Notes: generated by a model from the letters alone, not told the origin. A stretch of DNA of 64,000 bases from an uncultured Collinsella sp. (GCA_900541125.1 UQIK01000011.1:6023-70022); one strand, 5' to 3'. Shown: positions 50,555 through 60,174, counted from the first letter of the stretch. Numbers and translations: made by a program.

Positions 50555-51352
50555 GTGGCGCTGGTATTTGACGTTCAGCAGGCGAGCGGTAAGCCCGACG
50601 ATAATCGTCGCCCTGGCACCGCGTGCCCCTTTTGCGACACGGAGGGACTTGCCAACATCATCCAGCGCGATGGTGACTGTATCTGGCTCGAGAATAAGTT
50701 CAAGACCTTGCGGGCCACACGTCAGACCGTATTGATCGAGTCTGCCAATCACGACGCCGACCTGGTGACCTATGAACCGGATGAGCTGCATCATGTGATG
50801 CGGTTTGCCCTGGGCTGTTGGCAGCAGATGATCGATTCCCAACAGTACCGCAGTGTGCTCATGTACAAGAACAAAGGCCCGCTTTCGGGCGGCAGCCTCG
50901 TCCATCCACACATGCAGATTGTGGGCCTGGAACAGGAGGACGGCTATGCGGCGCTGACCTCAGCCAACTTTGAAGGCATCAGTGTCTGGCAACAGGGGAG
51001 AATCTCGGTCGACATCTCAACCGAACCGATCATGGGGTTCTTTGAGGTCAACGTCTCGGCTCCACAGGGAATCGCCGCCAGCGACGACGCCCGCGACCAA
51101 GCCGAAGCGGACCTGTTTGCCGATGCGATTCAGGTGGCCCTGCGCTATATCCTGCACGAGCACCATGGCGGTCGCGCGGAGTCGTACAACTTGTTCTTCT
51201 ACCACATGGACGGCCGGACCATTGCCAAGGCTCTGCCACGTTGGGTGGTTTCGCCCTACTTTGTGGGCTATCGTCTGGCCCAGGTCAATGCCGAGACCAC
51301 GCTCGATATCGATGCTGAGCGCCTGCGTGCGCATCTGGAAACGCTCGCGTAG
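50555..51352 (+). CDS. GalT-like (DUF4931) nucleotidyltransferase
   Basis: 265 residues related to galactose-1-phosphate uridylyltransferase, HIT superfamily. A zinc-type CPFC doublet at residues 24-27 and the GalT signature SLVHPHMQIVGL (HPHxQ with its nucleophile histidine) are visible. It is shorter than GalT proper (about 350) and matches the DUF4931 subgroup; substrate unknown. GTG start, 3 nt after the cutC stop, with GGAGG of the site inside cutC. GalT-like enzymes make or break sugar-nucleotide bonds. Confidence 0.75.
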   Translation: MALVFDVQQASGKPDDNRRPGTACPFCDTEGLANIIQRDGDCIWLENKFKTLRATRQTVLIESANHDADLVTYEPDELHHVMRFALGCWQQMIDSQQYRSVLMYKNKGPLSGGSLVHPHMQIVGLEQEDGYAALTSANFEGISVWQQGRISVDISTEPIMGFFEVNVSAPQGIAASDDARDQAEADLFADAIQVALRYILHEHHGGRAESYNLFFYHMDGRTIAKALPRWVVSPYFVGYRLAQVNAETTLDIDAERLRAHLETLA

Positions 51353-51382
51353 CAAGGCGAGCGCCTGCGAAAAGAGTGCTGC

Positions 51383-52381
51383 TTAGCGTGCCATCGCGTC
51401 GCGCCCGGCCTCGACCCGCTTGCGCTGTTTGGCGCGCTCCTCGCCGGTCAGACGTTCAAAGAGATGTCCGATAAGCGAGGCGAGTACCTGCTGAAACATC
51501 GTGCCGCACATGACGGGGAACACGACCTCGCCGGGAAAATACTGTGTGGCGATGACGGCGCCCGAAGAGATATTGCGCATGCCACAGGTAAAGCACATGG
51601 TGGTCGTCTCGCTATACGGCAGATGCAGGACACGTGCGACCAGGATGCCGATGATAAAGCCACTGATGGCGAACGCCAGGATAAAGAGGGCGACTTCCAG
51701 GCGTACCATGTTCATGTGCAGCACGTACTCGCTCATGGCGGTGGAGTTGGACGCGATGACGCCCATCATCATGAACTTGCAGGCGGGCGAAAGCGCGGGG
51801 GAGAGTTTCTCATGACCCCAGCCGCGCGTGAGTTCGTTAATGACGATACCGAGCACGGCGGGTATGGCGATCATAAAGGCCATATTCTGCATCATGCTCG
51901 GCACGTCGATCGAGACGGTGGCGCCCAGCAGGAGCTTGAGCGTAAGAGGAATCGTCACAGGTGAGATGACCGAGGACGTCAGGATGATGGTGAGCGCGAG
52001 CGGGCCGTTGCCGCCGAACATGCTAATCCACATAAAGGCAGTGACTGCCACGGGTACGCTGTACTCGAGCACGATGCCACAGACAAGGTTGGGATTGGAG
52101 CCAAAGAACAGTGAGCCCATGGCATACGCTGCGATGGGGATGATCACAGCCGAGACAAATAACGCCAAAATCAGATGCAGGGGACGATGGAACACCTCAG
52201 CCACCTGATGAAAGGTGTTGCTGAGCGCACCCTGAAACGTCATGAAAGCAAACAAGGTGGGAACGATGGGCTTGAGAACGCCGATCTGCTGGGGAAAGAG
52301 CACGCCGAGCGCCACACAAATCGGAACGATGACCTGCATGTGCCCCGCGAGAAACTTGCCCAGTCCAACCCATTGTTTCAT
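51383..52381 (-). CDS. BASS-family transporter (bile acid:sodium symporter-like)
   Basis: 332-residue membrane protein of the bile acid:sodium symporter family: VIVPICVALGVLFPQQIG, PTLFAFMTFQGALSNTF, GSNPNLVCGIVLEYSVPVAV, CFTCGMRNISSGAVIATQY and a positively charged tail. About ten helices. In gut bacteria such proteins may carry organic acids, pantoate or bile acids; assignment to a substrate is not possible. ATG start with AAGGGAG about 12 nt upstream. Divergent from recJQ. Confidence 0.82.
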   Translation of the reverse strand: MKQWVGLGKFLAGHMQVIVPICVALGVLFPQQIGVLKPIVPTLFAFMTFQGALSNTFHQVAEVFHRPLHLILALFVSAVIIPIAAYAMGSLFFGSNPNLVCGIVLEYSVPVAVTAFMWISMFGGNGPLALTIILTSSVISPVTIPLTLKLLLGATVSIDVPSMMQNMAFMIAIPAVLGIVINELTRGWGHEKLSPALSPACKFMMMGVIASNSTAMSEYVLHMNMVRLEVALFILAFAISGFIIGILVARVLHLPYSETTTMCFTCGMRNISSGAVIATQYFPGEVVFPVMCGTMFQQVLASLIGHLFERLTGEERAKQRKRVEAGRDAMAR

Positions 52382-52463
52382 ATACTCTTGTGACTCCCTT
52401 TGCTCGTGAATTCGTTTTGAATGGATATGCTAGACGCTCGCATGCGTCCGTGCGTCAGAAACG

Positions 52464-52478
52464 CTCGAATATTTCGAG
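52464..52478. promoter_or_regulatory. 15-bp palindrome in recJQ/BASS divergent region
   Basis: CTCGAA-TAT-TTCGAG, perfect 6-bp arms, lies between the divergent BASS transporter and recJQ genes. A dimeric repressor site is plausible; no regulator assigned. The wider gap 52382-52605 has no other gene. Confidence 0.4.
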
Positions 52479-52543
52479 GCGATTACCGGCATCGTTTACC
52501 GAAACCGCGGCGTGCTGCGGCGATTTGCGTCCGCGCTGCACGG

Positions 52544-52549
52544 TATAAT
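52544..52549 (+). promoter_or_regulatory. -10 element of recJQ-relA operon
   Basis: A perfect TATAAT, extended to TATAATAA, 56 nt upstream of the leader ATG. The -35 is weak (TTGCGT-like at 52525-52530, spacing 13). The only full consensus -10 I noticed in this neighbourhood. Confidence 0.55.
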
Positions 52550-52605
52550 AAATCCGTTCAACAGATCTGCCTGCCGAAGCGGGCATACACAGAGGACTCA
52601 TCGCT

Positions 52606-52671
52606 ATGAACCGTGAGAGGTATCGCGGCGACCTGCCCCTATCGGGGGTGGGCGCCTATGTCATCGCTTAA
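52606..52671 (+). CDS. 21-codon leader peptide overlapping recJQ
   Basis: ATG after AGAGGA, reading MNRERYRGDLPLSGVGAYVIA and then TAA. The stop lies 14 nt inside recJQ, so ribosomes finishing this frame could be handed to the recJQ start at 52658. It may be a translational coupling leader or chance. Confidence 0.35.
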   Translation: MNRERYRGDLPLSGVGAYVIA

Positions 52672-55600
52672 GACGACGCATCGCTGGGCGGTCGCTCAGC
52701 AAAACCCCGAGCTCGAAAAGGAGCTTTCGGCTGGCCTGGGCATACCCGGGCTGGTGGCGCGCATTATGGTTGCGCACGGCATTACATCCATCGAGGAAGG
52801 CCAGCTGTTTTTGACGCCTTCGCTTGATCGCGACTGGGCCGACCCACTCATTATCCCGGGCATGTCGGTCGTTGCCGACCGCGTTGAGCGCGCTATTCGC
52901 AACCACGAGCACATCGCGGTCTTTGGCGATTTTGACGTTGACGGTATTACGTCGACCTGTCTGTTGACCGAGGCACTGCGCACGTTTGGCGCCAACGTCA
53001 CGCCGTTTATTCCGCATCGCTTTGACGAGGGCTACGGTCTTTCGCGAGCGGCGCTCGACCGCGTTAACGAGCTCGCTCGCCCCCAGCTGATCGTGACCGT
53101 CGATAACGGCATTGCCGCCAAGGAAGAGGTCTCCTATCTGGAGAGCCTGGGGATCGATTTGGTGGTCACGGATCATCACGAGCCGTCCGACCAGGTGCCG
53201 CAGGGCGTGCCTCTGACCGACCCCAAGCTCGAGGACGAGGGTCCTTCGCGTGAGCTTGCCGGTGCCGGCGTGGCACTCAAGCTGGTGCAGGTTCTGGGCG
53301 AGCGTCTGGGCAAGCCGCCGTATTGGCGTTCGCTGATCGAAGTTGCGGCGCTTGGTACCGTGTCCGACATGATGCCGCTGACGCCCGAGAACCGCGCGCT
53401 GGTCGCCGAGGGCATCCAGCAGATGCGCGTAACCGCTCGCCCCGGCTATATCGCGCTTGCCGCGCTCGCCAAGGCGGACCTTTCGAGCATTACGGCGGAT
53501 GGCCTGTCATTCTCGCTCATTCCCCGCTTGAACGCCGCCGGCCGCATGGCCGATCCCAAGCTGGCGCTCGACCTGTTGCTTGCCCGCGACCCCATCGAAG
53601 CGAGCGCGCTTGCCGCCGAGCTCGAGGAGATCAACCGGCAGCGTCGCGAGATCGAGGCGGAGCTCACACGCGATGCCATGGCAAAGGTCGAGGAGACCTA
53701 TGATGGCGGTCGCGCAATCGTCGTGGGTGGCGAGGGCTGGCACGAGGGCGTCAAGGGTATCGTGGCGAGCCGCCTGACCAACCGTTATCACGTGCCGGCG
53801 CTGCTGTTCTCGATCGAAAACGGTATCGCTCGCGGTTCGGGTCGCTCGGTGGGCAAGGTCAACCTGTTCGACGCTGTCGAGCGCTGCTCAGATCTGCTGA
53901 TTCGTCGCGGCGGACATGCGGGTGCGGTGGGCGTGACCATCGAGGCGTCCAAGCTCGACGAGTTCCGCCGTCGCCTTTCGGCCGTGCTATCGGAGCTTCC
54001 CGCCGAGGACTTTGAGGACACCGACGAGGTTGCCGCCACCGTTGACCTCTCCGAGCTGAATATTGAGACCATCGAGCAAATCTCCCGTCTTGAGCCGTTT
54101 GGCCAGGGCAACAAGGTGCCGCTGTTGGCGGCCGAGGGCGTGACAATGTGCGATCGTGCCGTGGTGGGCAAAACCGGCGAGCACATGCGCTTCGTGGCGA
54201 CCGATGGCGCTGCGAGTGTGCCGGCCATTATGTTCCGCGTGCCGCAGATCGATAAGCTCATCAATTGCGATAGCGCCGTCGACCTGGTATTCGAGGCCGT
54301 GGCCGAGCATTGGCAAGGTCGCGTAAAGCCCAAGCTCATGATCAAGGATGTCTTGGTCCGCGATACCACGGCGCCCAGCATTGACGACCCGGCATGTGAG
54401 CTTCGCCGTGGCGTGGAGCCTGCGGACGCCGGTCTTCGTCTGGAGTCCCGCAAGCGCCAAACGCTCGCCCAGCTTTCCTATACCGAGCTGACGCGCTCGC
54501 TTATCCATAACTTTATCGGTTCGAACCAGCCGCACCGCGCGCAGGTCGAGGCGCTCGATGCCCTGGCCGATCGCCAAAGTGTTCTGGCCGTTATGGGAAC
54601 GGGGCGCGGCAAGTCTCTTATCTTCCATGTGCATGCCGCGCGCGAGGCGGTCCTTCGCGGGCGTGCGAGCATCTTTGTCTATCCGCTGCGCGCGCTCGTT
54701 GCCGACCAGGCCTATCACCTCTCGTCGACGATGGCCGCGCTCGGCATTGGCGTAGGCGTGCTGACCGGCGAGACCGTGGAGGCGGCGCGCGATGACGTGT
54801 TTGCCGGCTTGGCTTCGGGCCGCACCGGCATCGTGCTCACGACGCCCGAGTTCCTGTCCATTCACCGCGACCGCTTTGCGCGTTCGGGGCGCATCGGGTT
54901 TGTCGTTATCGATGAGGCGCACCACGCCGGCCTTGCCAAGGGCGGCGATCGCAGCGCCTATCTCGACATGCCCGATATCCTCAAGGCCCTGGGCGACCCG
55001 GTCGTTCTGGCCACGACTGCCACCGCAACGGCTCCGGTTGTGGCCGAGCTCGCCCGCGTGCTACCGATTACCCGTACGGTGGTCGACGAGACGGTGCGCG
55101 AGAACTTGCAGCTCGAGGATGACCGAGACCTTGCGAGCCGCGAGAACCGCCTGGTGTCAATTGTGGCGACGGGGGAGAAGACCGTCATCTACGTCAACTC
55201 GCGCGACCAGTCCGTGGCGCTTGCTAAGACGCTGCGCAAGCGGGTACCCGATTGCGCGACCCGCATCGCGTTCTATAACGCGGGGCTTGCGCGCTCCGAT
55301 CGTCGCCGCGTGGAGGAAGCATTCCGAGACGGAAGCCTCAGCTGCATCGTTTCGACCTCTGCCTTTGGTGAGGGCGTCAACCTGCCCGATATCCGCCATG
55401 TCGTGCTCTACCACATGCCGTTTGGCAGCATTGAGTTCAACCAGATGAGCGGACGCGCCGGTCGCGACGGCCAACCTGCCGTGATTCACTTGCTCTACTC
55501 GTCGCGTGACGCTCGCATTAACGAGCGCCTACTCGACTGCTATGCGCCCGAGCGCGACGAGCTCGTCACGCTCTATCGTGCGTTGCAGACCATGTGGCGC

Positions 55601-55945
55601 TCCAACCGCGGCAAGACCGGGGACGATTCCTTTAGTGCGAGCGATATCGACATCGCGCAGATGTGCCTTGCTATCGATGCTCGCACGCCGGTCGACGAGC
55701 GCTCGGTGGAAAGCGGCCTGGGAATCTTCGAAGAGCTTGGTTTCTGTCGCGTTTCGGGGTTTGACGACACCCGTCGCATCGCGATGGCAGAAAACCCGGG
55801 CCGTGTGCAATTGAGCAGGTCAATTCGCTATTTGGAGGGCTTGCGCTCGCGCATGGAGTTCTCGGCTTTCCGGAGCTGGGCGCTCGATTCGTGCGCTTCT
55901 GATATGCTAGCCAAAGTTAACCGCCCGATCGTACCGCGGGCCTAG
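52658..55945 (+). CDS. recJ: RecJ exonuclease fused to a RecQ-like helicase
   Basis: 1095 residues in two enzyme halves. Residues 1-560: RecJ, a 5'-3' single-strand DNA exonuclease, with DHH motifs FGDFDVDG (89-96), VDNGIAA, TDHHE (171-175), GTVSDMMPL, and the DHHA1 region with GGEGWHEGVKGIVASRL and GGHAGAVG. Residues 600-1095: SF2 helicase of RecQ type, with Walker A MGTGRGKS (646-653), VIDEAHHA (about 751), ATTATATAPV and QMSGRAGRDGQPA (about 929). No HRDC-type C-terminal domain is evident. ATG 52658 lies after GGGGGTGGG. Joined in one chain, the helicase could feed 5' ends to the nuclease, as RecQ and RecJ do separately in RecF recombination. It precedes relA by 15 nt. Confidence 0.9.
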   Translation: MSSLKTTHRWAVAQQNPELEKELSAGLGIPGLVARIMVAHGITSIEEGQLFLTPSLDRDWADPLIIPGMSVVADRVERAIRNHEHIAVFGDFDVDGITSTCLLTEALRTFGANVTPFIPHRFDEGYGLSRAALDRVNELARPQLIVTVDNGIAAKEEVSYLESLGIDLVVTDHHEPSDQVPQGVPLTDPKLEDEGPSRELAGAGVALKLVQVLGERLGKPPYWRSLIEVAALGTVSDMMPLTPENRALVAEGIQQMRVTARPGYIALAALAKADLSSITADGLSFSLIPRLNAAGRMADPKLALDLLLARDPIEASALAAELEEINRQRREIEAELTRDAMAKVEETYDGGRAIVVGGEGWHEGVKGIVASRLTNRYHVPALLFSIENGIARGSGRSVGKVNLFDAVERCSDLLIRRGGHAGAVGVTIEASKLDEFRRRLSAVLSELPAEDFEDTDEVAATVDLSELNIETIEQISRLEPFGQGNKVPLLAAEGVTMCDRAVVGKTGEHMRFVATDGAASVPAIMFRVPQIDKLINCDSAVDLVFEAVAEHWQGRVKPKLMIKDVLVRDTTAPSIDDPACELRRGVEPADAGLRLESRKRQTLAQLSYTELTRSLIHNFIGSNQPHRAQVEALDALADRQSVLAVMGTGRGKSLIFHVHAAREAVLRGRASIFVYPLRALVADQAYHLSSTMAALGIGVGVLTGETVEAARDDVFAGLASGRTGIVLTTPEFLSIHRDRFARSGRIGFVVIDEAHHAGLAKGGDRSAYLDMPDILKALGDPVVLATTATATAPVVAELARVLPITRTVVDETVRENLQLEDDRDLASRENRLVSIVATGEKTVIYVNSRDQSVALAKTLRKRVPDCATRIAFYNAGLARSDRRRVEEAFRDGSLSCIVSTSAFGEGVNLPDIRHVVLYHMPFGSIEFNQMSGRAGRDGQPAVIHLLYSSRDARINERLLDCYAPERDELVTLYRALQTMWRSNRGKTGDDSFSASDIDIAQMCLAIDARTPVDERSVESGLGIFEELGFCRVSGFDDTRRIAMAENPGRVQLSRSIRYLEGLRSRMEFSAFRSWALDSCASDMLAKVNRPIVPRA

Positions 55946-55960
55946 GGGAAGGGGACCTCG

Positions 55961-58321
55961 ATGGATGCCGCAGCCCGTACCGCCCATGATTCCACCCTCC
56001 AACCGTTCTCGGAGATGGAGCACTATAAGCATGCCGATGAGCTGCCGCCCGAGATTATGGCGGACAGCTACGACAAGCTGGAGCGCCTGTGCCTCAAATA
56101 TATGAATGAGGACGACTTTTCTAAGGTGGAGCAGGCCTACTGCTTTGCCGCCGAGAAGCACTGCAACCAAAAGCGGCGCTCGGGTGAGATGTACATCAAC
56201 CATCCCGTCGAGGTAGCCATCATTTTGGCCGACCTCAAGATGGACTGCGATGTGGTGTGCGCCGCGCTGCTGCACGATACCGTCGAGGATACCGAGACCT
56301 CGCTTGCCGATGTGTCCGGCCTGTTTGGCGATACGGTAGCCGAGCTCGTCGATGGCGTGACCAAGCTCACCAACATCGAAGTCGACAGCATGGACGAGAA
56401 GCAGGCGCTTACGCTGCGCAAGATGTTCCTCGCCATGTCCAAGGACATCCGCGTTATCATCGTCAAACTTGCCGACCGCCTGCATAACATGCGTACGCTG
56501 GCGGCCCTGCGCGAGGACCGTCGCCTGTTTAAGGCTCGCGAGACCATGGACGTGTATGCGCCCCTGGCCGACCGTCTGGGCATGAGCTCTATTAAGTGGG
56601 AGCTCGAGGACCTGTCCTTCTTCTACCTGGAGCCCGATGCCTACCAGCGCATCGCGCGCATGGTGGCGGAGTCGCGCGAGGTCCGTGAGCGCTATCTGGC
56701 CGAGACCATCAAGACGCTCACCGACGAGCTCAACCGCATTGGCCTGGAGGGCTTCCAGATCAATGGCCGCTCCAAGCACTATTGGTCCATCTACCAAAAG
56801 ATGAAGCGCAAGGGCAAGGAGTTCTCCGAGATCTACGATTTGGTGGCGCTGCGCGTTATTACCCATTCGGTGCGCGATTGCTACTCCACGCTCGGCGCGG
56901 TGCATACGCTGTGGCACCCCATGCCCGGCCGCTTTAAAGACTATATCGCCATGCCCAAGGTCAATAACTACCAGTCGCTCCATACGACGGTTATCGGCCC
57001 CACGGCCCGCCCGCTCGAGATTCAGATTCGAACCTATGAGATGCATGAGCAGGCCGAGTACGGCATTGCCGCCCACTGGCTCTATAAGAAGTCGGGCGGA
57101 TCGTCTGCGTCTAAGACCAATGATGCCCAGCGTCTGGACGACCAGATTAACTGGCTCAAACATTCGCTCGATTGGGCTGCGTCTGATGAGATTACCGACG
57201 CCAAGGAATACCTGCATTCGCTGAAGGTCGACCTCTTCGATCAGGAGATCTTCGTCTTTACGCCCAAGGGCGAGGTCATGGCTCTTCGTGCCGGCTCCAC
57301 GCCGCTCGACTTTGCCTATGCCGTTCACACCGAGGTGGGAAACCACTGCGTCGGCGCTAAGATCAACGGTGCGGTGGCCCCGCTCACGCACGAGATCAAG
57401 ACGGGCGACCGCGTTGAAATCCTGACCAACAAGAGTTCCAAGCCGTCGCGTGATTGGCTCAAGATCGTCAAGACACCTTCCGCCAAGTCAAAGATCCGCC
57501 GTTACTTCGCCGCCGCGACCAAAGACGACGACGCTGCTGCCGGCCGCGATATACTGGCCAAGGACCTGCGCAAGCGCGGGTATGGCATCTCTACGCCGCG
57601 ATCCACGCGTGCGCTCAACGCCGTGGCGGAGCAGTTTAACTACAAGCAGCTCGAGGACCTGTTTGCCGCCGTCGGCGCCGGCAAGGTTGCCCCGCGCGCT
57701 GTGGGTAACAAGGTCGAGCAAATCTTGGACCCCAAGCCCGAGGAACAGGTCACCAAGGCCGAGGCTATCGCCGAGGTCGTGAAACAGCCGGCCCGCGGTT
57801 CCAACCGCAAGCCGCAAAAGCGCGGCAAGAGCGCGAGCAACGGCATTATCGTCAAGGGCGAGAGCAACAGTGGTCTGCTGGTCCGTCTGGCGCATTGCTG
57901 CAATCCGGTGACGGGCGACGACATCGTCGGCTTCATCACGCGCGGTCGTGGCGTTTCGGTGCATCGCGCCAACTGCCCCAACGTCAAGGGTCTTATGGAA
58001 CATCCCGAGCGCATGATCGAAGTGGAGTGGGACGGCGCTGCCGACACCCTCTTCCAGGTCGAGATCGTGGTCGAGTGCCTGGACCGCATGGGCCTGCTCA
58101 AGGACGTCACCATTGCCATTGGCGATGCAGGCGGCAATATCCTTTCCGCCGCCACGTCGACCAACCGCGAGGGTATTGCAACCCTGCGCTTTATGGTCGA
58201 GATCTCGGACGCGAGTGGTCTGGATCCGCTGCTGGCTTCCATCAGCAGTGTCGATTCGGTCTACGACGCTCGCCGTCTTATGCCCGGCGAAGGCGGAGCT
58301 CAGCTCAAGCGCCGTGTGTAG
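55961..58321 (+). CDS. relA: Bifunctional (p)ppGpp synthetase/hydrolase
   Basis: 786-residue RelA/SpoT homologue. HD hydrolase domain with HPVEVAIILADL, ALLHDTVEDTE and KLADRLHNMRT; RelA_SpoT synthetase domain with YDLVALRVI, GRFKDYIAMPKVNNYQSLHT; TGS domain (VFTPKGEVMALRAGSTPLDF); and a C-terminal ACT domain (VECLDRMGLLKDVTIAIGDA). All are arranged as in a bifunctional Rel. ATG follows AGGGGAAGGGGACC. Both activities should be present because the HD residues and the synthetase motif are intact. 15 nt downstream of recJQ, so linked transcription. A hairpin ends it. Confidence 0.94.
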   Translation: MDAAARTAHDSTLQPFSEMEHYKHADELPPEIMADSYDKLERLCLKYMNEDDFSKVEQAYCFAAEKHCNQKRRSGEMYINHPVEVAIILADLKMDCDVVCAALLHDTVEDTETSLADVSGLFGDTVAELVDGVTKLTNIEVDSMDEKQALTLRKMFLAMSKDIRVIIVKLADRLHNMRTLAALREDRRLFKARETMDVYAPLADRLGMSSIKWELEDLSFFYLEPDAYQRIARMVAESREVRERYLAETIKTLTDELNRIGLEGFQINGRSKHYWSIYQKMKRKGKEFSEIYDLVALRVITHSVRDCYSTLGAVHTLWHPMPGRFKDYIAMPKVNNYQSLHTTVIGPTARPLEIQIRTYEMHEQAEYGIAAHWLYKKSGGSSASKTNDAQRLDDQINWLKHSLDWAASDEITDAKEYLHSLKVDLFDQEIFVFTPKGEVMALRAGSTPLDFAYAVHTEVGNHCVGAKINGAVAPLTHEIKTGDRVEILTNKSSKPSRDWLKIVKTPSAKSKIRRYFAAATKDDDAAAGRDILAKDLRKRGYGISTPRSTRALNAVAEQFNYKQLEDLFAAVGAGKVAPRAVGNKVEQILDPKPEEQVTKAEAIAEVVKQPARGSNRKPQKRGKSASNGIIVKGESNSGLLVRLAHCCNPVTGDDIVGFITRGRGVSVHRANCPNVKGLMEHPERMIEVEWDGAADTLFQVEIVVECLDRMGLLKDVTIAIGDAGGNILSAATSTNREGIATLRFMVEISDASGLDPLLASISSVDSVYDARRLMPGEGGAQLKRRV

Positions 58322-58354
58322 GTGCGAGAGCCTCTCAGCATCATAGATATTGGT

Positions 58355-58391
58355 TACGTTCGAGGCATCGTTTGGTGCCTCGAACGTATTT
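58355..58391 (+). terminator. Hairpin between relA and metallo-hydrolase
   Basis: TACGTTCGAGGCA (58355-58367) with TGCCTCGAACGTA (58375-58387), 13-bp perfect stem, followed by TTTTAG and then at once AGGAGG. It may terminate or attenuate before the hydrolase. Confidence 0.75.
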
Positions 58392-58409
58392 TAGAAGGAG
58401 GGTATGCGC

Positions 58410-59093
58410 ATGGGCGATATGACTTTGGACCTGACACCCCGAGGTGCGGCTTCGATTGAGGCGCTCGTCAACGGCCCCATTCAGACCAACAGCTACGCCG
58501 TGATTTCGAATGACGAGTGCTTAATCGTCGATCCGGCGTGGGAGGGCGAGTGTCTTGTGGAGCATATCCGCACCGCGCATCCTGAGGTGCGCGTACTCGG
58601 CTCTGTCTGCACGCACGGTCATGCCGACCATGTTGGCGGGGTTGCCGGGGTTCGAGCTGTCGTTGGCGACAGCGCGCTATATGAGTTGTGCGCTAAGGAC
58701 GTGACGGTACCTCGCGCAAATATCGAGGAGCAGCGCGCCATGTGGGGTATCGAGACACCCGATCCGGGTGAGCCGACGCGTTTGCTTGCCGAGGGCGATA
58801 CAATCGAGGTGGGCGACGTCTGCCTGCAGGTGATCGAGACGCCGGGGCATACGCCGGGCGGCATCGTCCTGTTCGCCGCGACCGAGCGGGGGAACATCGC
58901 CTTTGTGGGCGACACGCTTTTCCCGGGCAGCCACGGTCGTACCGATCTTTCCGGCGGTGACGAGGCGGCGATTATGCGCTCGCTCTCCAAACTTGCCAAG
59001 ATGCTTCCGCCCGATACCGTTTGCTTGACGGGCCATGGCGATTCGACCACGATGGCGCGCGAACTTATGCAGAACCCGTTTATGCAGATGTAG
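58410..59093 (+). CDS. Metallo-beta-lactamase-fold hydrolase (glyoxalase II-like)
   Basis: 227 residues. Binuclear metal motif THGHADHVGG (HxHxDH), DPAWEGE, GHTPGGIVLF, and VGDTLFPGSHGRTDLSGGD with the GRTDL feature of the glyoxalase II-like group, then LTGHGDSTTMA. Likely hydrolyses thioesters such as S-lactoylglutathione analogues. ATG 58410 is 8 nt after AGGAGG; the ATG at 58404 is too near the site. Confidence 0.87.
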   Translation: MGDMTLDLTPRGAASIEALVNGPIQTNSYAVISNDECLIVDPAWEGECLVEHIRTAHPEVRVLGSVCTHGHADHVGGVAGVRAVVGDSALYELCAKDVTVPRANIEEQRAMWGIETPDPGEPTRLLAEGDTIEVGDVCLQVIETPGHTPGGIVLFAATERGNIAFVGDTLFPGSHGRTDLSGGDEAAIMRSLSKLAKMLPPDTVCLTGHGDSTTMARELMQNPFMQM

Positions 59094-59242
59094 GCTCGAA
59101 GCCGTCGTCCGAACCACGAAGACCGCTCAATCGTCAAGCTATTTTCCCCAGTGGGTCGATTCTGTGGGGCAAACGGTCAAAATTTGTCCAATCGGATGGT
59201 ATTCGTGAACAAACGAACGTTTATGCTCGGGTATGTCGTGGT

Positions 59243-59248
59243 AAAATC
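59243..59248 (+). promoter_or_regulatory. -10 element of fba
   Basis: TAAAAT, 40 nt before the fba ATG, with a weak TTTATG-like -35 about 17 nt upstream. ACAGGAGG (59272-59279) is the ribosome-binding site. The 194-bp gap before fba has CCCCA/TGGGG arms around 59146-59170, which may end the preceding transcript. Confidence 0.5.
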
Positions 59249-59287
59249 TCAGGCGTTATCGGAGCAACCTTACAGGAGGTTTCTTTT

Positions 59288-60154
59288 ATGCTCGTCAACG
59301 CAGCAGACATGCTCAAGAAGGCCGAGGCCGGCAAGTACGGTCTCGGTGCCTTCAACACCAACAACCTCGAGTGGACCCTGGCTATTCTCCAGGCCGCCGA
59401 GGAGGCCAAGTCTCCGCTGATCCTTCAGTGCACCGCTGGTGCCGCTAAGTGGATGGGCGGTTTCAAGGTCTGCGCCGACATGGTCAAGGCTGCCGTCGAG
59501 GCCACGGGCGTTACCGTTCCCGTCGCCCTTCACCTCGATCACGGTTCTTACGAGGACTGCTTCAAGTGCATCGAGGCCGGCTTCACGTCCATCATGTATG
59601 ACGGCTCTCACGAGGAGACCTTCCAGCTTAACCTCGACCGCACCAAGGAGCTCGTTGAGCTTGCCCACTCCAAGGGCATGTCCATCGAGGCCGAGGTCGG
59701 CGGCATCGGCGGCACCGAGGACGGCGTGACCTCCAGCGGCGAGCTCGCTGATCCTGCTGAGTGCAAGCAGATTGCTGACCTGGGCGTCGACTTCCTCGCC
59801 TGCGGTATCGGCAACATCCACGGCGTGTACCCTGCCGACTGGGCTGGCCTTTCCTTCGAGCGCCTGGGCGAGATCAAGGCTCAGACCGGCGACCTGCCCC
59901 TCGTCCTGCACGGTGGCACCGGCATCCCCGAGGATCAGATCAAGAAGGCCATCTCCCTGGGCATCTCCAAGATCAACGTCAACACCGATCTGCAGCTCGT
60001 CTTCGCCAAGGGCGTTCGCGAGTATATCGAGGCTGGCAAGGATCAGCAGGGCAAGGGCTTTGACCCCCGCAAGCTCCTCAAGCCTGGTCGCGACAACATC
60101 GTTGCCCGCACCAAGGAGCTCATGGAGGAGTTTGGCTCCGTCAACAAGGCGTAA
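59288..60154 (+). CDS. fba: Fructose-bisphosphate aldolase class II
   Basis: 288 residues. Class II aldolase: LHLDHGSYEDCFKCIEAG with the zinc region, MYDGSHEETFQLNL, GGIGGTEDGV, CGIGNIHGVYP and LVLHGGTGIPEDQIKKAI, ending with phosphate-binding SKINVNTDLQ. Cleaves fructose-1,6-bisphosphate in glycolysis; tagatose-bisphosphate aldolase is an alternative. Start ATG 59288 after a strong ribosome-binding site. Codon use is highly biased to favoured codons, suggesting strong expression. Confidence 0.93.
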   Translation: MLVNAADMLKKAEAGKYGLGAFNTNNLEWTLAILQAAEEAKSPLILQCTAGAAKWMGGFKVCADMVKAAVEATGVTVPVALHLDHGSYEDCFKCIEAGFTSIMYDGSHEETFQLNLDRTKELVELAHSKGMSIEAEVGGIGGTEDGVTSSGELADPAECKQIADLGVDFLACGIGNIHGVYPADWAGLSFERLGEIKAQTGDLPLVLHGGTGIPEDQIKKAISLGISKINVNTDLQLVFAKGVREYIEAGKDQQGKGFDPRKLLKPGRDNIVARTKELMEEFGSVNKA

Positions 60155-60174
60155 GCGTCGCTAAACTTCCCGTC

